A stretch of DNA of 62,634 nucleotides from Folioceros fuciformis (Eukaryota > Anthocerotophyta > Anthocerotopsida > Anthocerotales). The translations under genes were made by a program, and so were the position numbers. Below the pieces are notes generated by a model that worked only from the letters and a program-made list of their open reading frames with translations, did not search any database and was not told the origin of the DNA. The stretch lies in contig JBNGIO010006249.1 in assembly GCA_049999805.1 (NCBI GenBank), positions 464,796 through 527,429 of the forward strand, in the 5' to 3' direction. Positions 1 to 12,507 of the stretch are shown in pieces. How positions within the stretch are numbered: position 1 is the first letter of the stretch; each line of letters opens with the position of its first letter.

Positions 1-33
1 CTTGTTCTGACGAAGTAGGGATCCGCCGAAGCG

Positions 34-723
34 ATGGCCTTGGTGACGGTTTCTCAGCATCACTTCACGGGGGAGGGGGAGGAGGAGAACCTCACTGTGG
101 GCATCCGGGAGGTGATGGAGGAGGGCTATGGACTGTATGTTTGGCCCTGCAGCGTTGCCCTAGCGGAGTACGTGTGGCAGAACAGAAGCAGTTACGAAGG
201 ATTGAAGGTGCTGGAGTTGGGAGCCGGCACGGCCCTACCGGGCATTGTGGCAGCCAAGGCAGGAGCCTTAGTGACTCTCACAGACCGGGAGGACCTATCT
301 CAAGTGCTGGACAACATGAGCCAGACATGCGAGCGAAATCAAGTTGAGTGCAGGGTTGTTGGCCTGACCTGGGGCAATTTTGCTTCCATTTCGTCTGCCA
401 TTCTACATGACAAGCCAGAAGTTGTTCTGGGAGCTGATGTGTTGTATGATGGAAAAGACTTCGACGATCTGTTTGCGACCGTCAGCTTCTTGCTGGAGCA
501 AAAGGATGGGGCGAAGTTCATCACCACTTACCAGCGACGTTCTGGCCACTGGTCAATTGAATACTGGATGCGGAAATGGGGCCTGCACGTGACAAAGTTG
601 GCCGACGCATCCTCCTTCTTGCCCTTAGAGAAGCTGTCCAGAATATCATGCACTGTGGAGCTGATAGAAATGGAACTTCGGCATTGTGCCGGAGGTGGAG
701 ACCGGGTTAGGTTAGAGCTATAA
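34..723 (+). CDS. METTL23-like class I methyltransferase
   Basis: A single-exon gene for a 229-residue protein of the Methyltransf_16 / METTL23 family. These are SAM-dependent methyltransferases; METTL23 itself is described as a histone arginine methyltransferase, but the substrate in plants is not something the sequence shows. The SAM-binding motif I, LELGAGTALPGIVAAKAGA, lies at about residues 59-77, an acidic strand-2 end (LTDRED) follows, and the post-motif GADVLYD is at about 133-139. The WPCSVALAEYV segment just before motif I is typical of the family. The ATG at 34 gives a full-length protein, so nothing appears missing. It converges on the ZPR1 gene, about 390 bp away. Confidence 0.85.
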   Translation: MALVTVSQHHFTGEGEEENLTVGIREVMEEGYGLYVWPCSVALAEYVWQNRSSYEGLKVLELGAGTALPGIVAAKAGALVTLTDREDLSQVLDNMSQTCERNQVECRVVGLTWGNFASISSAILHDKPEVVLGADVLYDGKDFDDLFATVSFLLEQKDGAKFITTYQRRSGHWSIEYWMRKWGLHVTKLADASSFLPLEKLSRISCTVELIEMELRHCAGGGDRVRLEL

Positions 724-1112
724 AATGCTTCAAAAAGCTTATTCTTGCTGTCTGCAACCTGTTGTGGACAGCTACGAGTGTCCAGCCAGCTCAGAAATAG
801 GAGTACTGTAGACCGTAAAGTGACCTCCTCATGTCCCCCCACCCTTTATACTAATGCCCAAGTGGCCATGGGGCACTGTTGCCACATACTGTTGCTATTG
901 TGTCTCTTCAAACTAACAACCCTACACCGATTGCTTAGAAAATGGAAGATGCCTTCAACCATGTCGGTCAGCGTTCAATCTCCGCCGTCCCACGGAAGGA
1001 GAAATGCTGGACCAAGGCAGAACCAACACTCGGGCTCCGGCTGTTCAAATTCCTCACCAGTGGAAACGACGCTTTCGTCGATCATACCTGAGACCAGTTG
1101 AAAACACGAAAC
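724..1112. other. Convergent 3' flanks of METTL23-like and ZPR1 genes
   Basis: No coding signal is seen. The stretch should hold the two 3' UTRs. Confidence 0.5.
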
Positions 1113-2627
1113 TTACGAATCCCGACAGGCTGACGGTTGAGTGTCATAAGCAGCGTCGGCGGATGACGTGTCTATGTCATTCAGACCAAGCTCCTCGTTC
1201 TGCTCCCAAGTTCTCTCATACTCCTGAACAGTAAGCTGTGTGTCGTCCTCCAGACCTTCGACGTCGGAGGAGGGAGCGATGAAAGAATTAGCCAACGCAT
1301 CATCCAAAACCAGCGTCCACGGCGAGTCAGCATCTCTGAGCTTCTTCAAAGCCTCAAAAAACTTGTCCCATCGCTGCTTCTCTCCAGGTGCAGCACTGTC
1401 CCCTAACCTAAAGCTAGTCAAGCCCTGCAAGGTTTCTACTATCTTGCTCACAAGCCCTTCCACCGTAGTAACCATACCGCCGAGAGTGCCCGGCTCCAGG
1501 TCCAGGTCCAGTTCAGGAATCCGAACACTAGCCGTGTCCGACTTAATGACATCCCTACTCAAATCCTCTTTCGTCACAACGCGGACTGTGATCGTCTTCC
1601 CCTTCAAAGGAATGCTTCCACCCGGTTTAACCTCTGAATTCCGGAAACCACAGAGAACGCAACTGGTCGCCATAACGATCACCTCCTTGAAGTACGGAAT
1701 GTTGGTGACGTACATCCGAGTCTCACACGCCGCTGCACACGCTCCACATGAAGCCGGAAAGATCATCACCTCCTCCGGGGCAGAATACTTGAAGAGTGCC
1801 GCGGCCACATCCGCACTGTTCCCCTGCGCAATAGCTCGTTGCGCAGCGTAGGCGCCGACCGATCCGTGGGGCTCTCTGCTAGTTCCCGCCGGCACATACC
1901 CCCGCACATCGCCATCGGCAACAGGAGCAGTTCCACCTCCACTTCCATCGCTCTCCTGCCCCGCCGGCAACGCCACATACCCTAACGCAGTCTGCTGCTC
2001 CGGAGTCCGATCATAATACACTGTTTCCAACCTCGGATCCTGCGCAGGAGCATGCAGGCTTTCCACAAAGCTGTTCCCCGCCGGATCATCCACCACAAAG
2101 GTGAATCCACGGCGTCCAGTGCCGCAATCCCTCAGCTTAGCCAGAAACTCGTCAATAGCCGCTGCCACAACCGGATCAGCCTTCCTCCGCTCCGGCTGCA
2201 ATGCCTCCAGGTCCTCCGCGGCCCGCATCAGGACTCCCTCCACCGTCGACAGCGTGCCCCGCTGCGCCTCCTGCGGTATCTCCAACTCGATCTCCGGTAC
2301 CTTGATGGACGCGGAGTCAGACTTCACCACCTGCCTGTTGAGCGAGGCCGCGTCCCCCGGGGGCACGGTGAGCATGATCCGGCAGCTGCGCGGGGCCAGC
2401 TGCCCTGCGAATTGCACCTCATTGTTGAGCTCTCCGCAGTGCGGACACTCGAACGCCATGAGCAACAGCTCGCGGAAGTGCGGGACGCGACTGAACATGA
2501 TGCGCGTAACACCATTGCCCTTGCAGCGCATGCACAGGCTCTCGATCTCCTCCACCGCCTTACCATCCGCTCTATCCTCATCCCTCGCCACGGCCTCGGC
2601 AGCCGCTCCCACGTCCACCATCGCCAT
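1113..2627 (-). CDS. ZPR1: ZPR1 zinc-finger protein
   Basis: A single-exon gene for about 504 residues with the duplicated ZPR1 architecture: two C4 zinc fingers, each followed by a beta-sheet ZPR1 domain. Finger 1 is CMRCKGNG...CPHCGE near residues 32-70. Finger 2 is CGACAAACETRMYV...CVLCGF near residues 295-330. Each is followed by the family's VKSD(S/T)AS(I/V)(K/R)(V/I)PE signature. ZPR1 of animals and yeast binds eEF1A and is involved in its biogenesis; a plant role is inferred from family membership. The reading frame extends four codons further upstream, but only through a TTG, so the ATG at 2627 is taken as the start. It is transcribed away from the O-fucosyltransferase gene. Confidence 0.92.
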   Translation of the reverse strand: MAMVDVGAAAEAVARDEDRADGKAVEEIESLCMRCKGNGVTRIMFSRVPHFRELLLMAFECPHCGELNNEVQFAGQLAPRSCRIMLTVPPGDAASLNRQVVKSDSASIKVPEIELEIPQEAQRGTLSTVEGVLMRAAEDLEALQPERRKADPVVAAAIDEFLAKLRDCGTGRRGFTFVVDDPAGNSFVESLHAPAQDPRLETVYYDRTPEQQTALGYVALPAGQESDGSGGGTAPVADGDVRGYVPAGTSREPHGSVGAYAAQRAIAQGNSADVAAALFKYSAPEEVMIFPASCGACAAACETRMYVTNIPYFKEVIVMATSCVLCGFRNSEVKPGGSIPLKGKTITVRVVTKEDLSRDVIKSDTASVRIPELDLDLEPGTLGGMVTTVEGLVSKIVETLQGLTSFRLGDSAAPGEKQRWDKFFEALKKLRDADSPWTLVLDDALANSFIAPSSDVEGLEDDTQLTVQEYERTWEQNEELGLNDIDTSSADAAYDTQPSACRDS

Positions 2628-4426
2628 GCCTTTCCACAACCTAGCTAACTCACTCGCTCACTCACTCACTCACGCGAATGACCTAATTTCCAAGCACGTC
2701 TGAGTAGTGCTTCCAGCAGACCCAGCACACCATTGTGAAAGCAGCGCAGTGCTCCAACCGCCACGCCCTTGCAAGCCGCCGGCTTGATACAATTCGATCT
2801 TCAAGTTCCTACGGTGCAAACTGAGTGCATGCCTTCCCGCCTGCCGCACAACTGGCCACATCCTGTCACTGGAGCAGAGGAATGGGAAAATCAGATTGGT
2901 TGCCTGCCATGTGCACTTCATATCCTCGCGCCTGGGTGAAGAAGAATGTCTTTCCAGTCCACTAAGAACAGATTCCCGTCGTGGCTCCAGATATCACACA
3001 TCAAAATCAGAACAGTTGCACCTGGTGGTACAGATACTGTGACTGGTGACAGACTCGGCGATTGACGACTCACCACCCGATTGGTCCCGGTTGAGAATCG
3101 TGCGATGTGGTGTGATTCGCGAATCCTGATCTCCAGACACTGCTGCTGGTTAGATGGGCGCCTGGGAGGGGATGGTGTGAAGGAGAGGAAGGGATCTCTG
3201 GACGCTGGCCCACTCTGTGCATGACGTCCAGTACGGCTTTTCTTTTCAGGCAAGCTGCGCACCGTTGAGGTAGGCCCACTTAGCTTTTATTGATTTTTCT
3301 TGTTTTACTCTTCAGATACAAAATTGAGGCGCATACAATATTAAAAGGGTTTCAAACTCAAATTTAGATTAAGCATCAATTACAAAAGGAAGTGAAGCCA
3401 CAATTTGCTACATTTTTAATTTTTTTGCACAGTGTGGTTACAAATAAGCAACCTATATGCATGATCTAAGAATTTCCTTTGATGACACATGTCTTGAGAT
3501 CCACGCAGGCTTAACATGTCAGCTTGAGCAAAAATCAGCTCCGTAAAGTCTCCGAATCCAGAAAAAAAAAAAAAAACAGGGGGTAGAATAAATGATATTT
3601 ACGCAGTCCCGGTCACCAACCGGTTGGAGAGGACTTACACGAGTGTTGTCTTTACTCGTCGCGATGGCGCGAGTTTAGTGCATCTGCCAGCAGCATCAGC
3701 AGCGGCAGCGCAGCACGAGTTGTAGCAGGAGAAGAGCAGCAGCACAGTTCCCTCGCTGTCCCGGACGGTTCTGCTGGCAGCATTGGCAGGCCTAGACTGA
3801 CGGGCATCTTGAGGCACTGCATTGCCTGGGGCGAGGAATCGGGAAGAGAATCCTGCCTTGCTTGGAATTCTGCTGCAATTGCCTGCTCCAGGCTGATTTT
3901 CGGCTGCCCAATTGGAATGGAGGAGCCCCAGATGGACACTGCGGGTGTCTCAACTCTTGACTTGACCGGAGCCAGGGCCTGCGTCAGTGGCTACAACGGT
4001 GGCTGAGAACCGTGGTGTCGAGCTGGCCTGTGCGCTCTCCGTGAAAGGGGTGCTGCAAGGGGGGGGGAGTGAGGGTTGGATGGATTCCTGCTGTCATTCT
4101 CTGTCAGTTAGACTACGCGGATGCCAGCTGAGGGTGATCTTGGAGCTGGTGGAAGCCAGGGGGTTGGAGGGAAGTGCAATTTTTGCTGCGCTTCGGAGTG
4201 GGCTGCTCTGAGTTAGCCAAATTGTGTTTGGTTTTGTTGCGCCTTGGTTCTTGCGGGGTGATCGGGTGTGGGTGGTAAATGCGGTTTCGGGACTGGTCTG
4301 TGCCGGTGAGGAAGTGGGCTCAGGATTTTTTTCTCTGTGGCCGAGCTTTGCGATGCTTCATGTTACCGCATTTTGGGTCCCGGTTTGTGCGGCCTAGTCG
4401 CCTTTGTGGGGATCCTTTGGGAAGCG
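2628..4426. other. Divergent intergenic region between ZPR1 and the O-fucosyltransferase gene
   Basis: About 1.8 kb holding two promoters and probably a long 5' UTR of the downstream gene. A poly(A) run lies near 3563-3577. No coding exon could be supported. Confidence 0.5.
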
Positions 4427-7400
4427 ATGGCTGTCAAATCGCAGCTGAGGCTGGTGGCGATGGCGGGAATGGTTCTGTCTCTGCTCTCACTGGCCGCTCA
4501 TTTTTTGCTTGCGCGATTCTCCACTGTTGAGCAGCCACGGATCCAAGCGGAGAGCAACTTCCATGCCATGATAAACTTGCGTGAATTCACTCAAATCCGG
4601 CGGGAGGTTAACTCGGTGAGTCGTCTTGTGCTTGTCAGCTTTGTGAACGTACGTCCTTTTCTTTCGCTGTCGCCATTTTGTCAAGGGGGAGTCAAGGGTG
4701 AAGCTCGTGGGCGAGCAGTTGGTTGGCAGTCGAGCTTTTTCTGTGTGACGTGGGAATGTGGTCGGCAAGGGGGTGGCGAGTGCTAGTTTTGGTTGTTCTT
4801 GTTTCACAGAGGTCGAGTTATCGTGCTGCTGAAGCTTCGTGTTGTAATCTTGTTTGGGTAGACTTCGCAAGGATCACAGTTCGGAAAAGTTTGGGGTCAT
4901 GTTAAGGCATTGCGAAGTTTGCATCCACATGCAGGTCCTCGAGAGTATTATCCTCGTAAGTAACAACAGACTCTTTGTGGTAAGAAATTTCTGCAGTGTC
5001 GCTCTACGGGTCATTCTGAAGCAGCCGCTCGTTTCTGATGAGTCTCCATGTCTGCATTGGGTGGGATTCGTAGCGCCAAGCTGGCCTGGTGATGGATACA
5101 TCTTTGCTGAGATCAAGGGAGACTTTCACAACATTAGGTCTTCCGTAAGTTTCTTTTTGTGTGTTTGTGTTATCAGTCGGCGATTCCTGTAGCTGGAAGA
5201 TAACAGCTGTGCAGGCGGTTTCACACATCCCCTCCATCGCTGCAGATCTGCGACCTAGTTGCTATAGCGAGACTACTGAATGCCACTCTTGTCATTCCAT
5301 CCTTGCGTGCAGTGAGTTCTGCCAAGGGAATCAGGTTTGTGTTCCCTTGCTGTACAAACTGCTGCTACATGACTACTAGAATGAAGACAGTCAGATGACA
5401 ATCCTGAACGGTTGTCTTTGTCTGTCGGGCTGAAACATTTTCCATCTGTATCATGTCAGTAATTTGTACAGAGGCTTCAGCTACCTGTACGATGAGCAGC
5501 ACTTCATAGCTGCTCTTGCTGAGGATGTTCGGGTTGTGAAAAAGCTTCCAAAGAATCTCAGAGCAGCAAAGAAGAACAAGCTTCTTCCCATCAAAAGCTC
5601 TCCGATTGGAGCCCCTCCAGATTTTTATGTCGAGGAGGTGCTCCCACAGATGAAAGAGAAAGGTGCAATCGGCCTGCTGATACATGAAGGAGGCGGTCTA
5701 CAGGTGCCTGTCTGATACTGTTCTGCGATCCGAATCCCATGACACGAACTGCAGTATGTGATTCGCATGTTCGTTCTGTCAAAGCAGAGTTTGTTGCCTG
5801 CTGAACTTGCGGAATATCAACGACTGAGGTGTCGAGTGGCATTTCATGCTCTACGTTTCCGGCAAGAGATACATGAATTGGGACTGAAGATGGTGAGCAG
5901 GTATCAGTAACCGTGACCAAGGTCATAGTGCTTCTTTTCCAGCTAGTCGTGGAAGGTTGCTCGATTAATAGACGTCCATGGCAGGCTACAAGCAAGGAGA
6001 CAACCGTACCTGGCGGTTCATGCTGGTCTGGAGAGAGACAGTTTGGCGTTTCATGGCTGTGCAGAGTGTTTCCAGGTACAGTTGTTTCTCACAAATTTCT
6101 GATATTTCCGCCGTCATTGGGATGAGAATGCGGTAGAGGCTTTTGGCATGCGACTGTATCTGATGTGCATCACTAGGTTAGGTTCCCCAGGGATCAGCGA
6201 TGCCGTGTTGCTTTTTCAGGAGTCTTTTAGGCGACGGAATTCTCACGGGCCAGCTGTTGTCATTCTCAACAGGACGTACACACGGAGAGCATCCAGTACA
6301 AAAGGGCTGCCATGATCAAAGAAGGTATTGTGAAGGGGGAGCTAAATATTGATTCTGAAAAGCAGAGGGCAGAGGGCTTGTGTCCCCTCTTCCCTGAGGA
6401 GGTAAAACATTGCATGTACTCTCTGAAGTTGATGTACATAATGGAAATTGGGTTGTATACATCCAATGGAAATTGCTTGATGTGTCTTTTCCACCAGATT
6501 GGTGTCCTTCTTCGAGCTCTGGGCTACAGCAAGGATACCCTGATTTACGTCTCAGGAAGAGAAAATTTTGGTGGTCAGAGGATCCTTCTACCTTTGCGAT
6601 CCATGTTCCACCACCTTGAAGATCTCACCACCGTCACCACAGACGAGGAGGTGGCAAGCGTCTTCGGCCCGGAAGAGCCAATAGAATCTCCTCCGCCTCC
6701 TCCGCCAGATGATCCAGAGGAGCGGGAGAGACTTAGGCTTGAGGAATGGGCGAAAGCAGGGCCCAGACCCAGACCCTTACCACCTCCTGCTGGAAGGCCA
6801 AAGTTGCCTCATGAAGTTGAAGGCTGGTGGGGCTGGATTGGAGAATCTGGCAAGGAGCCTGTGCCAACGAGAAAGGAGACGCGGGAACAAGGTCACAGGC
6901 TACTGCTGGCAGCGATAGACTACATCGTTTGTGTTGAGGCAGATGCGTTTTTCCCTGCATTTGATGCAGACAAGTCTGACCGGCCAAATTTTGCGAGCTT
7001 AGTGATGGGGCATCGGGCGTACGCAATCGCTGCACAAAAGACTTTTCGGCCCGACAGGTCACCACACGACACCTGAACATGCGTGATGCAATCCTTTGAT
7101 TTGCAGCAACAGTTCCTAACATATCTGTGCTGGTGACTGCGGTGTACAGGAAAGTCATGGTGAGATATCTGGATGAGATTCGGGACAGGCTGTATAACCC
7201 GGGGCGGCCATGGCTTGTGGCAGTTCGAGAAGCTCTGAACGTATCCCTAGGTGCCCAAGGCCTCGCCAGACATTCCTTCTTTTCCAAGCCTCGTTCTTTC
7301 ATCTCCCATCCGCTCCCTGAATGTGTGTGTCGGAGTGCGTCGAAGGCAAATTTGTCCCTTATCTACTCCCAGGAAGATGGTAGTGGCAGGGTGTTGTATG

Positions 7401-7606
7401 GGGATGAGGAGGTGTGTCCGGAGTGGATGAAGCACGAAACTCTCCTTCAGCCAAGCACGACGGAACGGCAGAGAGAAGATGATCTCGACTATCTAGAGGA
7501 ATCTGTTTATCCAGTCACCACAGACCTTGACCTGGAAGTCCTATCAGGAGAGAGTGAAAAAGGTGAAGACGATGGAGACCAGGATATGGAGTTGGAGGAA
7601 GATTGA
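4427..7606 (+). CDS. O-fucosyltransferase family protein (plant DUF246), about 10 exons
   Basis: A type II membrane glycosyltransferase-like protein of the plant GDP-fucose O-fucosyltransferase family, probably Golgi and involved in wall or protein glycosylation by family inference. Exon 1 (4427-4615) encodes a signal anchor (VLSLLSLAAHFLLA). Supported later exons are about 4997-5144, 5246-5334, 5460-5703, 5788-5892, 5947-6075, 6273-6401, 6498-7057 and 7150-7606; from 5246 on the phases close exactly. Family landmarks are ICDLVAIARLLNATLVIPSL, FSYLYDEQHF, HAGLERDSLAFHGCAECFQ, GLCPLFPEE, and IYVSGRENFGGQ. The exon between 4616 and 4997 is not resolved. The protein ends in an acidic tail. An upstream in-frame ATG at 4337 is possible, but the one at 4427 sits right before the anchor. 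Confidence 0.85.
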
Positions 7607-7985
7607 TGTGAATGCTGTGATTTCAAAGCCAGGACTAATGAAGTTCATGCTGCCCCCTTTCTGCTGGCTGGGTCCTTAAGACTGAATGCCCACCAGATTT
7701 TTCTTCCTTGTCCTATTCGTACACACCTGACACATTGGGCGCTGGCGATTGACATCTGGCGCTGGGGCTGATTCTTTCACCGGGTTCATGCCAACAGAGG
7801 CCTCGATTGAAGCTTCAGTCCCAACAAAGGTTTCCCCACAACAACCAGTACACAAAAAGAACAAGATCTACAGGGGCCCGTATGTACTTCCCCATCCTCT
7901 AGTTCAAAGAATAATTAACGACACTTGTCCTCGCACACTCGAATTCATCGCTGTACAACAGGCATGAGGACTTGGAAAATAAGAA
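7607..7985. other. Convergent 3' flanks
   Basis: Nothing coding is seen between the O-fucosyltransferase (+) and acetyl-CoA synthetase (-) genes. Confidence 0.5.
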
Positions 7986-10900
7986 TCACTTGTCTCGAAG
8001 TTCTATTAGCTGCTGGACAACCCCAGGTTCCGCCAACGTACTTATGTCGCCCAGTTCATCGAGCTGATTCGAAGCAATCTTTCTTAAAATCCTGCGCATG
8101 ATCTTGCCGCTCCTAGTCTTCGGCAGACCAGGTGCCCAGTGAATATTGTCTGGAGCGGCGAAGGCTCCAATCTGGGGGAACAAGAGGATCACGGGTGAAA
8201 AACTGATATGAAATGGTCCAATTGAATGAGAGAGGGCTGAACAGACCTGATGACGAACGGCAGCCACAAGCTGTTTACGTAGATCTTCGCTGTAATCAAC
8301 TCCATCCACTAGCGTTACAAAGGCATATATGCCTTGGCCCTTCACCTGCACACGGGATTGAGCTGGGTTAATCCGACTATATACGATATAATCTGTCCAC
8401 GATGCTGCTCTGTGAGGACTTACCTCATGGTCTACTGCAACAACGGCGGCTTCTGCACAGAGTGCGTGTGAGACCAAGGCCGACTCCACCTCAGCTGTCC
8501 CAATACGGTGGCCACTGTAAACCCGTGTGGACAGCAACAAACGGTAAACAAGGCCGTTCTCAGATTTTCCACAGTTCGCAATCATTGTGTTTTCAGAATA
8601 AGGCCCATGCATTATCTAACCTGACATTGATGACATCATCAACACGGCCTGTCAACCAATAGTAGCCGTCCTTGTCCCTGATAAACATTACAATCATAGA
8701 ATTCTGTAATCATAGAACCACTGTTGGCATTCTTCAAGCAACCAACAATAAGGACACCTAACATCCATCTCAGCAGCGCCTCACAAGTAAACAGGCCCAC
8801 TAACCTTCGACATCCATCACCACTGAAGTAGAAACCTTTGAAAGGCGCGAAGTATGTGGTTTCATATCTGTCATGATCACCGTACAGCGTCCTCATGGCA
8901 CTAGGCCATGGCGTTTTAATACAAAGATAACCACTGCACTCTCCTAGAAGCTCCTGCCCATTCTCGTCCACAATCGCTGGCTACAATGGGTAGAAAAATC
9001 AGTCTTACAGTGGGCAATTTTTCGCTCTAATGCAGATCTATTACATCCCATCGATTTGAGAAACGCGAGTTCGATCACCATACCTGAACACCGAAGAAAG
9101 GAAGCGTTGCAGACCCAGGCTTCAGCGGCCAGGCACCAGGTAGAGGGGTAATCTGGAACGAGGACAGAACGATGGCTCACGAGGGGTGCACTTGTCTGTC
9201 ACAATAGCCTTTATCACCCCGTCAATCTCACTTACAAGGAATCGAACTGCTCTTACCATGAAGCCTCCTGTCTCAGTCTGCCACCATGTATCAGATATAG
9301 GACACCGACCGTCTCCAACAACATCATAATACCATCTGAAGTTACACAAATAGTGTCAGAGAAGAAAAATACGAAGAAACGATAAAACTGCAGGCGTAAC
9401 CTAGTTCGCAGTATTGGCATGACATACCTCCATGCACTTGGATTGATAGGCTCTCCAACACTGCCTAAGACTCTAAGAGACTTTCGAGAATGCCGCTTCA
9501 CAGGCTGCACACACAAATCATCGTGAGCAAAAAACAAAAAAAAACAAATGTGGACTAACACCAGCAATCAAAACGGAGGACTTGAAGTTTTCGCACCCCA
9601 TCACCAAACCGTTGCAGTGATCTTATTGCAGTTGGGGCAGTGTAAAAAATATTGACATTATGTTTATCCACTATCTCCCAGCACCTGCCCGCATCTGGGT
9701 AATTTGGCACCTGTTTGATGTGATCATGATGTATACTTAGTACTTGGAGGAATTCAGCAGAGGGAGAGCCATGACTACACAAATGAACGGTGAGGCTGAA
9801 AGATTTTCAATCAGACTTCACCTATAATATGAATAACACAGATGCAGGCAACGTAAAGAGCATACCCACCCCCTCAAATACTAGCACTGTCGCTCCATTG
9901 AGAAGAGGGCCGTACGTTACATAGCTATGTCCTGTGATCCAGCCACAGTCAGCCGTACACCTGCATGCCACACAGTGTCCCTCGTTAAAGTGAAGCACGA
10001 GCAAAGGAAAAACCATTCAACTCAGGCCCTCCTCGTTTCTAACTATCTACAAGACAATTCTTTCTGCCTGATGTCGAACACAGAGCTAACCTTCCCAGGG
10101 GTGACATGAATGTACCAATACACATCACCCGCATGGTAGTCAAAAGTATACTTGAAGGTAGTGGCAGTGTAGACCATGTAACCACCAGTGGTGTGCAGCA
10201 CACCCTGCCCATAACAAAAGACAAACAATCAGAGGCACAAGTGAAAGCTCAGTACAAATTCCACGCAGAACACGCATGACTGGGCACATACCTTTGGTTT
10301 GCCAGTACTACCACTGGTATACAACAAGAACAAAGGGTCCTCAGCATCCACCCACTCCACAGAACATTCCACTGGGTAGGTCGGCACTACATCCTGCAAA
10401 CCGAATAGATGCTCAGGAACTTCCCATTCGAAAAGATTCCGTATGGACAGACCCACACGTTTAAAATAGAAGATTGCACCTGCCACCACACATCCCGGCC
10501 CTCTTGCCATACTGTCTCATCCCGGCCCACTGCTGCGTCATTGGCAAAGGTCAAACAGGTACCTGTATAGAGGATGTGAGCCTGATGTCAGAACCAAAAG
10601 GGTGTGCATACACGACTAGAGAAGATGTGGAATGCAAGAACACAAAGGCCACGTGTGTTGATGTCCCCCATCGTGAACACCCAGTAGACAGACTTCACAT
10701 GGAGAGGATGACATGCAAAGAGAAACTGACCGACAGAAATCCCTGCCAATTTGCACTGATCCAGAGCTGCATCTACAATCTCTTTCAGCTTGATCACTTT
10801 AGGACCCCTGCGCACTCCGCTAGTTGTGAGAACAACTTTGGGCTTGCAGTCTAGGACTCGTTGTGCAAGAGATTCTGCTGAGAACCCAGCAAAAACGACC

Positions 10901-12242
10901 TGCAAATCCCAAGTAAGCACCCCTCACAAGCATCAATAATAGAGTAGGCAACCTTAACGAGCAGCACAGTGTTACTTACAGAGTGGACAGCTCCAATCCG
11001 CGCACAGGCTAGCATAGCCACTGGTAACTCAACCAGCATTGGCATGTAAATCACCACCGCGTCTCCCTTACCCACGCCAATCCCCCTCAGGTAGTTTGCA
11101 AGCTGCCACCACACCAGCAGCCAGCGTGTAAGCTTCAAGCTTTCACGCAACAGCCTGTACCGGAGCTAAGACATTCCTACTCGTTGCACCCCTCACAGAA
11201 GCAACGAGCCAACGGCGTGAAACCACCTTCCATAACACAAGGATTGGAAACACGTTGAAAATCGTCAGCCGTAACAGCCAGAAGTACCTGGCAAATCTGA
11301 TCAAGCAGCTGCTTGAAAGTAACCCTCTTATCCAACCCCACATCGTTGCCCTCCCATATGATTGCAACGTCCTCACCCTTCCCTGCCTCCACATGCCTAT
11401 CAACTGCGTTGTAACATATATTCGTTTCACCACCTTTGAACCACTGACATCAAAAACCGAAGAAGAGGATGTGAAAACAGTTTCCGCGATACAAGCACCA
11501 CAAAAATCCATCTCGCGCGTCCTGGCCAACAAACAGCAGTACTCACCCCTCACTCGAATCCCAAACTCACTCACCTCAATAGCAACGCGACCTTTATTCA
11601 CGTCTATGTTCGCCGTGTGAACCTTGCCGTCCACGCTCGGCCATTTCTTCTTCCAGTAGAAACTGGACGCAATCTCACTCCAAAACGCGTCGGGATCCGA
11701 GATCGATTTCTCATACATCGCATCGTACTGCAAAATTCCATCACACTAATCAGCTCACTGAGCTCACTTTCTCCCCCTCGGCAGCGAACAACAACACACG
11801 ACCGAGATCTCGCATCCTAGCACAAAATGCGCCAAAATCTCACAATTTTCCGAGACGGAACTAGCGCACGGTCCCGAAACTCCTGACTCGCATACTCCAG
11901 CACGTCCTCCTCCACATGCACGGTCTCCCCGGTCACAACAGCATCCGCCTGCGCAGCCTTCAGCTCGCACACACCAAACCCGTTTGCGTTTCCATTCCCG
12001 TTTCCGTGCCCGAACCCTCCCTCCATGCCGGCAGAGGAAAATGAAGAGGCGAGCCTACGGGATGCAGCGGCCGTCGCCACAGCCAGCTGCCGAGATATCC
12101 CGAGCGTGGCCCCTGCGGTGGGGGAGGCGAGAGCGGCTTGCGCTTGCGCAGCTGGAGGCAACAACACAAGCCCACGCCCTTGCGGAGTCACGGAGGAAGC
12201 TGTTCCCGCACTGACAGGTAGAGTTCCGTGCGCGGCGGCCAT
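7986..12242 (-). CDS. ACS: Acetyl-CoA synthetase, plastid type, 18 exons
   Basis: Makes acetyl-CoA from acetate, CoA and ATP. Exons in gene order: 12242-11844, 11727-11575, 11443-11288, 11102-10980, 10899-10731, 10562-10480, 10393-10292, 10204-10116, 9960-9870, 9710-9597, 9504-9428, 9335-9257, 9152-9084, 8980-8805, 8677-8621, 8514-8424, 8345-8247, 8171-7986. Every phase closes, giving 770 residues. The ANL-superfamily signatures are intact: P-loop [36 protein letters not shown], and the C-terminal acylatable-lysine motif [17 protein letters not shown]. The first exon begins with an Ala/Ser/Arg-rich, acid-poor stretch ([13 protein letters not shown]...) fitting a plastid transit peptide. The gene lies head-to-tail behind the K+ channel gene, with about 265 bp between the two coding regions. 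Confidence 0.95.
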
Positions 12243-12507
12243 GGCTATGTGTCTGCCTAAACTTGGTGCGTCAGGCCTCTTTCTCCATGCGAGAATCGAG
12301 ATCCGTCCGTCCTCATCAATGCAGATACCGTGCACCTCAGTGTAACAGAACTTTTCTTTTATTAGTCCCAACGAGCCGAAATGCTGTGAGACGTCTTGGA
12401 CGACCCCAAGTCGACTCGACTGTACAGGCGCCGGATCCCAACGGAGCAGGAGACGCGGTATGCGGGTCTCGGATTGTTGCTGGGAAGAGCTGCTGCTGGA
12501 GCCTGGC

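Noticed and set aside
2052-2703. Two plus-strand frames of about 200 residues
   Set aside because: Both overlap the ZPR1 coding region on the other strand and encode nothing recognisable.
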